NCBI GenBank assembly: GCA_023411445.1
Contig: JAEYOT010000880.1
Span: 1 to 6,863 of the forward strand
Origin: Pseudomonadota bacterium
GTDB taxonomy: Bacteria > Myxococcota_A > Polyangia > Polyangiales > Polyangiaceae
Direction of reading: 5' to 3'
Length of the DNA stretch: 6,863 nucleotides
Positions 1 through 5,000 of the stretch are shown one piece after another (position 1 is the first letter of the stretch; every line of letters begins with the position of its first letter). A program made the translations under genes and the position numbers. The notes below the pieces were generated by a model. The model made no database searches. It worked only from the letters and a program-made list of their open reading frames with translations, and was not told the DNA's origin.

Positions 1-508
1 GCGCCACGCTTTCCCACATGGGCTCCAATCCAACCGTGCCCTCGATGCAGAAGGCGTCCGCTGGCGGCTTGGCCACGAAGTCCATCGGCATCACGGTGGT
101 GACGCCCTTCTCGCCCTTGCCAGTCCAGGCGCAGCCATGCCAATCCTTCTCTACCCAGTAGCCGGGAGGGCCTTCGCCCGGCACGACGGTACCGCTACCG
201 CCCATGCCGCTGCCGGCGGCGCCCGGCGTCGAGCCGGCCGCGCCTGGGTTGCCTCCCGCCGCGTTACCAGCAGCGTTGCCATTGCCGCCGACCCCGTCCG
301 AACCTCCGGTGGGGTTGCCCGTGTTGCCGGCTACCGAGGTCGCGCCTGCCGTGGGAACACCGGTGTTACCGGCGAAGCTACCGTTGCCGCTGATGTTGCC
401 GCTAGCGCCGGTGCCGCCGTTGTTGTTGGGGTCGTCCGTGCCGCTGCAAGCACCCGCCAGGGATACGGCACCAGCTATGAGGAGTAGTGATGCGAAAGAC
501 TTCGTCAT
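1..508 (-). CDS. Secreted lipoprotein with Gly/Asn-rich linker, C-terminus beyond left edge (partial)
   Basis: The frame reads from ATG at 508 down to base 1 without a stop: 169 codons plus one base, with the 3' end outside the window. Residues 1-20 are a signal peptide (Lys3, then a hydrophobic stretch) ending L-A-G-A before Cys21. This is a slightly atypical lipobox; Ser follows the Cys, which would suit outer-membrane sorting. Residues 27-107 are a low-complexity Gly/Asn/Ala/Thr linker, probably a flexible stalk. From about residue 114 a folded domain begins, with G-Y-W, W-H-G-C-A-W-T, P-M-D-F and F-C-I-E-G-T-V; Cys126 and Cys154 could form a disulfide. From memory this resembles an uncharacterised secreted domain common in Polyangia, possibly glycan-binding; I could not verify that. 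No clear Shine-Dalgarno sequence precedes the ATG, but the signal peptide and lipobox support the start. It is transcribed away from the sco-oxidase pair. The gene call is firm and the function unknown. Confidence 0.85.
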   Translation of the reverse strand, partial: MTKSFASLLLIAGAVSLAGACSGTDDPNNNGGTGASGNISGNGSFAGNTGVPTAGATSVAGNTGNPTGGSDGVGGNGNAAGNAAGGNPGAAGSTPGAAGSGMGGSGTVVPGEGPPGYWVEKDWHGCAWTGKGEKGVTTVMPMDFVAKPPADAFCIEGTVGLEPMWESVA

Positions 509-681
509 GGCGCACGAAGCTTGGCACGAGATTGTGGGAGCGGTTCCAGATCGCGTCCGTTTTGCGCGAAATTCCGGGGAGACGCTGCAAACATCCGGTG
601 TAGGTGCAGTGGAGAGGTAAAGATACCTTCCGATTGACATGGAGGCCGGCACGTGGGTGGGAAGCTGGACGGTAGCTCACG
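509..681. other. Intergenic region upstream of the lipoprotein gene
   Basis: This 173-base gap lies between the decayed Cys-rich gene and the lipoprotein start. It should hold the lipoprotein promoter if that gene has its own. I see no convincing -35/-10 pair. A short dyad at 615-628 (AGGTA, four-base loop AAGA, TACCT) is too small to call a terminator or operator. Confidence 0.4.
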
Positions 682-982
682 TCAGCGTTTGGCGTCGGCA
701 GGGAAGACTTTCGGTTTTCGGATCTTGCTGCGGGCCCCTTTGGGCAGCCCTGGCACTTGCCTGGTTGTCGATGGTCATGCCGTCCGGGCACTTGGGAAAG
801 CACTTGTTGAGGACGGCGACCTGATCGGGTCCGCACGCGACCTGCGGCGCGCTCTTGCCGGACTTGTGCTCCCGGACTTGTTTGGCCAGGCACGCGGGCG
901 TGGCCTTGGTCATCTTCTACCCGCTAGCCATGCTAGCCAGCGGCAAGAGCAAGGCGGCGATGACGAGGCAGCGGAGCTCCAA
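682..982 (-). pseudogene. Decayed gene for a small secreted Cys-rich protein
   Basis: A coherent small protein can be read on the minus strand only across interruptions. TTG at 982-980 opens a typical signal peptide (ELRCLVIAALLLPLASMASG) that meets TAG at 919-917. The same frame then continues with MTKATPACLAKQ and a domain containing V-A-C-G-P-D-Q and K-C-F-P-K-C-P-D-G, with nearly all codons ending in G or C. Near 758-763 the G/C-ending bias moves to a second frame (G-K-C-Q-G-C-P-K-G). Near 735-738, in a run of four G, it moves to a third frame ending in basic residues and TGA at 684-682. One missing G at each site would restore the frame. The longest intact stretch without corrections is 913-677 (78 codons). 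The neighbouring 1647-codon frame is unbroken, which argues against poor sequence quality. An alternative N-terminus is ATG at 1001, which needs a further frameshift. Function unknown; the Cys pattern suggests disulfides. Confidence 0.45.
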
Positions 983-1158
983 GGCGCGCGAAGGAAATCA
1001 TCCCGCCGAACCTACCACCGCACGCTAGAGGCACCTCCGGCTGCAGGTGGTCACATCTCGATCGTGAGCAGTCCCATCTCAAAGAGGGACGTGCCGCGGA
1101 CGATGCACGGCGGACGCAGCTGACGTTGGTGATTCCGCTATCACCCAAAAGGATGATG

Positions 1159-1180
1159 GTCGTCGCGGCGTAGCGACGAC
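1159..1180 (+). other. Perfect 8-bp stem-loop in the sco leader
   Basis: GTCGTCGC (1159-1166) and GCGACGAC (1173-1180) pair perfectly around a six-base loop. No T-run follows on the plus strand, and on the minus strand the T-run precedes the stem, so it does not fit an intrinsic terminator in either direction. It could be a protein site on DNA or a structure in the sco 5' leader; nothing in the sequence decides between these. Confidence 0.4.
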
Positions 1181-1212
1181 GACCGAAGCGATCGAGAAGA
1201 AAAAAGTTTCTA

Positions 1213-1228
1213 TGGAAACTAGTTCCCA
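1213..1228. promoter_or_regulatory. 16-bp near-palindrome, candidate operator
   Basis: TGGAAACTAGTTCCCA is symmetric at 14 of 16 positions and lies 23 bp before the sco start codon. A related copy of its left half, TGGGAGCTAG, recurs at 1242-1251. The position suits a repressor or activator site controlling the sco-oxidase pair. No regulator gene is visible in the window, so this rests on symmetry and position alone. Confidence 0.3.
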
Positions 1229-1252
1229 ATGTCGGTAATAGTGGGAGCTAGT
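1218..1252 (+). promoter_or_regulatory. Predicted mRNA hairpin covering the sco ribosome binding site
   Basis: ACTAGTTCCCA (1218-1228) can pair with TGGGAGCTAGT (1242-1252) over 11 bp, with one G-U pair and a 13-base loop. The 3' arm contains the only Shine-Dalgarno-like sequence, GGGAG at 1243-1247, and the first two bases of the GTG start codon. If it forms, ribosome entry at sco would be restrained. A six-pair hairpin upstream (1205-1210 with 1215-1220, loop TATG) overlaps the 5' arm by three bases and could compete. An eight-codon frame, ATG at 1212 to TAA at 1238, runs through the 5' arm, so a translating ribosome would open the stem. This is a structural prediction by eye. Confidence 0.4.
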
Positions 1253-1880
1253 GTCAGCCACCACACTTCGCCGTCAGCAGGGTCGCCTAGCGCGAAGCAT
1301 CGCTACGGTGATCGTGCTGGCGAGCCTATGCGGCGCCTGTCGGCGCGAGCCGGAAGCGATCCAGCACGGAGTTTTCCAGGGTATTTCGTTCGTCGACCAG
1401 AACGGCGCCCCCGTTGAGGTAAGCGCCCTTTCCGAGCAGGCGCTGGTCGTCAGCTTCATGTTCACCAGTTGCCCCGTCGTGTGTCCTCGGCACACGAAAG
1501 GCTTGGTGGAAACTCGCGCTGCCTTGCCAGCAGCCGTGCGCGACCGCATCCGCTTCGTGTCCGTCTCCGTGGATCCGGACAACGACACACCCCAAGCGCT
1601 CAAAGCCTTTGCGCAGGCGCACGGTGCGGACGAACCGGGTTGGTCCTTCGTCCGAGCGGACGCGGCCAGCACGCAGCGGCTCACGGCTCGTCTGGCGGCG
1701 TTCGAGCCTGGCGTTGCGCCCACGCCGTCAGCGCACGGCACCACTCTCTACTTATTCGACCGCGGTGGCCGGCTCGTCCAACGCTACCGCGGTGCTCCGC
1801 TCGATGTTTCGCACCTCGCGCGCGAGCTCGTGGCCCTCGATGAACTGAAACCTTCCGGAGCGCGTTTGGCCAGTAACTGA
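1251..1880 (+). CDS. Sco1/SenC/PrrC-family copper chaperone (thioredoxin-like), membrane-anchored
   Basis: This 209-residue protein has the hallmarks of Sco proteins: a T-S-C-P-V-V-C motif with the copper/redox cysteines Cys74 and Cys78, the D-P-D-N-D-T-P signature about 40 residues later, and the conserved copper-ligand histidine His162 in S-A-H-G-T-T-L-Y-L-F-D. Residues 16-29 form a hydrophobic segment ending before Cys30. The lipobox (C-G-A-C) is imperfect, so the anchor could be a lipid or an uncleaved helix; the domain faces the periplasm either way. Family members bind Cu(I)/Cu(II) and act in copper insertion into cytochrome oxidase CuA or other cuproenzymes, or as thiol oxidoreductases. 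The GTG at 1251 is the first start after the in-frame TAG at 1239-1241. It has GGGAG only three bases upstream, which is close. It lies 41 bp before the copper radical oxidase gene, probably in one operon, so that protein is a likely client. The family call is firm; the client is inference. Confidence 0.93.
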   Translation: MSATTLRRQQGRLARSIATVIVLASLCGACRREPEAIQHGVFQGISFVDQNGAPVEVSALSEQALVVSFMFTSCPVVCPRHTKGLVETRAALPAAVRDRIRFVSVSVDPDNDTPQALKAFAQAHGADEPGWSFVRADAASTQRLTARLAAFEPGVAPTPSAHGTTLYLFDRGGRLVQRYRGAPLDVSHLARELVALDELKPSGARLASN

Positions 1881-1896
1881 GCCGGCTCGCTCCGGC
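1881..1896 (+). other. Small GC hairpin directly after the sco stop codon
   Basis: GCCGG (1881-1885) and CCGGC (1892-1896) pair around a six-base loop immediately after the sco stop. There is no following T-run, so it is not a terminator by the usual criteria. It could weakly stabilise the upstream message; it may also be chance in GC-rich sequence. Confidence 0.25.
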
Positions 1897-1909
1897 GTCC
1901 CCCGCAACT

Positions 1910-1939
1910 GAGTCACTTCCCATGCTCGAGTCACATCCC
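1910..1939 (+). repeat. Short direct repeat flanking the oxidase start codon
   Basis: GAGTCACTTCCC (1910-1921) and GAGTCACATCCC (1928-1939) match at 11 of 12 positions, 18 bp apart, one on each side of ATG 1922. The spacing keeps frame, so it may be a small in-frame duplication that moved the start region, or a chance repeat. Confidence 0.4.
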
Positions 1940-2029
1940 GAGATCAGTCGACGTGTATTTAACGCTTCGCTCTGGCGGCGCGCGCTGCTCAGCGGAGCCA
2001 GCCTGACGGCGTTGGTTGCCGCTGCTTGC
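1922..2029 (+). other. N-terminal Tat-like lipoprotein signal of the fusion protein
   Basis: Residues 9-13 read S-R-R-V-F, matching the start of the twin-arginine consensus, and a second R-R pair is at 19-20. A hydrophobic stretch (21-35) ends V-A-A-A before Cys36, followed by Ser-Ser. Ala at -3 makes the lipobox non-ideal. A Tat signal would fit a protein folding around a cofactor, but c-type haem is attached after export. Sec export using the second R-R as an ordinary basic n-region is a fair alternative. Confidence 0.6.
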
Positions 2030-5000
2030 TCTAGCCAAAATGGCTCGGAAACGAGCGAGGGGGCGGTCATCGCCGCGCAGGTCACCCCGCTCGAGGCGCC
2101 GGATCCGACGGTCGTGTTGCCCATCACGCTGCCGGAGCCGCAGGACCCGATGTTCGCCGGCCTCACCATCCCGGCGGACGCGCCGCTCCGCGGCATGTGG
2201 TCGGGGTCCCGCGCTTGGCCGCTGAACGGCTTGCACTCCGCCCTGCTCCCGAACGGCCAGGTGCTCACTTATGGCACCCCGGCGGGTAACGCCTCCACGC
2301 AAGACGGTCGAACGTTTGACGTGTGGGATCCGGCGCAAGGCTTCACCGGCGTGAGCCACCGCACCACCTACAAGGCGCAGCAGGTGAACAGCTTCTGCAG
2401 CAGCGCCGCGTTCTTGCGTGATGGCACCTTGCTCGTGTCCGGCGGCAACGACCCGCTCGCCAGCAGCGCGTTTTCGGCCGCCACCGCCGAGGTCACCACC
2501 TCGCCGTTCATGATGGCGGACGAGCGCTGGTACGGCTCGCTCATCACGCTGGCGGACGGGCGCCTGCTCATGTTGGGCGGCTCCACGCCGTACGGCGCGC
2601 TCCGTGCCCACCAAGATCCGGCTAGCGCCATCAGCGCTGGAACCGTTTCCATGACGCCGGAGATCTTCGAGCCCAGCGCTGGATTTCGTAGCCTTTTCGG
2701 AGCTTACAGCCGTGAGGCGTTTGGCCCGGACCATCACCGCTACTGGTACCCCCGCGCGTGGCAAGCCCCGAACGGCGAGGTGTTCGGCATCTCTTCGGAG
2801 AAGATGTGGTACCTGAGCTACGAGGGTGCGGGCTCCGTGCGCGTGGTCGGTGATTTCAAGACCGGCGTGAACGCGACGACGCGCCCGAACATCGGTCCCA
2901 CGAGCGCGGCCGTCATGTACGCGCCGGGCCTCATCCTCCAGGTGGGCGGCAACGGTTACTACGACGGGCACGCGACGCCGAGCAGCGCGCTCGCCACCGT
3001 CGTGGACATCAACGGCGCTACGCCGGCGCTCAGCGACACCAACCCGATGGCCTTCGCCCGCCAGTGGCCGAGCGCCACCGTGCTGCCGGATGGGCGCGTG
3101 GTGGTGACGGGCGGCACGCGCTACGCGAACAATGGCGGCGCTGACGCCGTGTACGAGGCCGAGCTGTGGGACCCCGCCACCGGCAACTGGACGACCGGCG
3201 CGCGCGCGGCTCACATCCGCGTGTACCACTCCGCGGCCATCTTGATGCCGAACGGCACCGTGCTCTCGACCGGCGGTGGAGCGCCAGGGCCGGTCAACAA
3301 CTTGAACGCCGAGGTTTACTTCCCGCCGTACCTGTTCCGGTCCACGCCGGAGGGCGGCGCGGAGCTGGCGCCGAGGCCGCGCATGGCCGCCGTGAGCACG
3401 CTAGCGCTCGGGCATGGTGAGCAGCTCGACGTGGAGCTCGCGGGGGCGCCGGAGATCCAGCAAGCCGTGCTGATCGGCGCGAGCAGCGTGACGCACTCCT
3501 TCAACACGTTTCAACGCCGGCTGGAGCTGCCTTTCCTGCAGGAGGGGGCGCGCCTGTCCGTGCAGATGCCGCCCAGCGGCCTCGACGCACCGCCTGGCTA
3601 CTACACGCTGTTCGTGCTGGACGCGGAAGGCGTCCCCTCGAACGCGGTGCTGCTCTCCTTGGGTGAGGACATGGCGGCCCCGCCCGTGTCCACGCTGCTC
3701 CCGCGCGGCGACGTGATCACGCTCCAGAGCCTCAGCTGGCCGGACTACGGCGTCGCCGTGAACGCGCAGTCGCTGGGCGTTATCAGCTTGCTCGGCGACA
3801 GCCCGAGCGCGGCGGATCTCAGCCGCGCGCGGTACTTGGTGCGCGACGGCTTGGCTGACAGCAACTGCGTGTCACTCGAGTCCACCGTCACTCCCGGCCA
3901 GTTCCTGCGCCACCAAGGGTACCGCGTCCGCTTGTCCACCAACGACGGCACGGAGCTATTCAAGGCCGACGCCACGTTCTGCCCCGAGCTGGGCTTGTCT
4001 GGAACCGGCATCAGCCTCCGCTCCAAGAACTTCCCGGCGAACGTGCTGCACCACCGCAACTTCGAGCTGTGGCTCGACCCGGTGGAGTCAGGCGCGACGT
4101 TCGCGGCCGACGCCACGTTCACGCTGCGAGAGCCGCCGCTGCCCACCTTGCCCGCCGTGGCCGCCCCCATCGTGGCCAGCGGCGACACGGTGAGCTACGC
4201 GCCCGCCATCTCGCTCCAGGGCGCGACTTACATCTGGGACTTCGGTGATGGCAGCGCGCCGTCCGATCCTTCCAGCACGCCCGACGCGACCCACGCCTAC
4301 GCGGCTCCCGGCCTGTACCTGGTCACGTTGACGGTGCGGCTCGCCGACGGTCGCACCGTCACGAAGACGTTCATGCAAGCCGTGCGTGGCGAAGTGACGG
4401 CGGGTGCCCCTCGCGCCTCCTCGCAGCTCGCGGTGGAGACGCGGCCTGCCGGGGCCGAGCGCATCTGGGTCGTCAACCCGGACACCGACACGGTGTCGGT
4501 GATCGACGGCGCCTCGCTCACTCGCAGCAAAGAGATCGCAGTCGGAGCTGCGCCGCGCAGCGTGGCGGTAGCGCCGAACGGGCGGATCTGGGTGGTGTCG
4601 CGCGACGCCGCGACCATCTCCGTCATCGATCCGACGAGCCTCACGGTGACGCAGACCTTCAGCCTCCCGGCGCGCTCGCGGCCTTACGGCTTGGTCTTCG
4701 CGCCCAGCGGCGCCGCCTACGTGAGCTTGGACGCGACCGGACAGCTCTTGGAGCTCAACGGCGCCACCGGCGCCGTGCAAAACACGCTCGACGTGGGGCC
4801 GAACCCGCGTGGGTTGTCGCTGACGGCGGACGGCTCTCGTCTGCTGGTCTCACGCTTCATCAGCCCGCCCGCTCCCGGCGAGGGCAGCGACAGCTTGGTG
4901 ACGAGCCAGGCCATCGCGGAAGTGCGCGCCGTGGATCTGCCGGCGATGGCCAGCGCGCGCGTGTTGACGCTGGGTCACAGTGATCGCCCCGACGGCTCGG

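Larger units (their letters stand above)
983..1250. other. Divergent intergenic region and sco leader
   Basis: This gap of about 268 bases separates the minus-strand units from the plus-strand sco gene. I see no supportable gene in it. The right end (about 1195-1240) is distinctly A/T-richer than its surroundings, as expected near a promoter or leader. It holds three nearby dyads: a stem-loop at 1159-1180, a small hairpin at 1205-1220 and a larger hairpin at 1218-1252. No clear sigma-70 -35/-10 pair could be placed. Confidence 0.5.

Noticed and set aside
522..536. TGGCACG followed by TTGT, reminiscent of a sigma-54 promoter
   Set aside because: The spacing between the two elements is one base short, the GC of the -12 element is missing, and no plus-strand gene follows.
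204..620. Pro/Leu/Ala-rich plus-strand open frame
   Set aside because: It is the complement of the Gly/Asn-rich linker of the minus-strand lipoprotein; the repetitive Pro/Leu/Ala content is an artefact.
402..893. 163-codon minus-strand open frame overlapping the lipoprotein start
   Set aside because: Only a short stretch near 735-760 (G-K-C-Q-G-C-P-K-G) looks coding, and it fits as the frameshifted part of the decayed gene. The rest crosses the lipoprotein signal peptide in the wrong frame.
923..937. Paired GCTAGC palindromes around CAT
   Set aside because: They fall within the signal-peptide codons of the decayed gene (L-A-S-M-A-S) and are explained by repeated Ala-Ser codons; no second copy of the arrangement suggests a site.
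653..1123. 156-codon plus-strand open frame opposite the decayed gene
   Set aside because: Its third codon positions are mixed, whereas the minus-strand frame has almost exclusively G/C-ending codons plus a signal peptide and Cys motifs. The minus strand is the better coding strand.
1159..1190. Stem-loop considered as an intrinsic terminator
   Set aside because: No T-run follows the stem in either orientation, so the terminator reading was dropped and it was kept only as an unassigned structure.
1229..1417. ATG at 1229 with GTC-GGT following, open for 62 codons
   Set aside because: It overlaps sco out of frame and encodes no recognisable sequence; GTG 1251 gives the complete Sco protein with its membrane segment.
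1931..3229. 432-codon open frame on the minus strand
   Set aside because: It lies wholly antisense to the copper radical oxidase module, is dominated by Arg/Ala/Gly/His/Val, and has no recognisable motif. It is a GC-rich shadow of the real gene.
4088..4780. 230-codon minus-strand open frame opposite the AbfB-PKD-propeller region
   Set aside because: Arg/Gly/Ala/His-rich composition with no domain; it mirrors strongly G/C-ending codons of the plus-strand gene.
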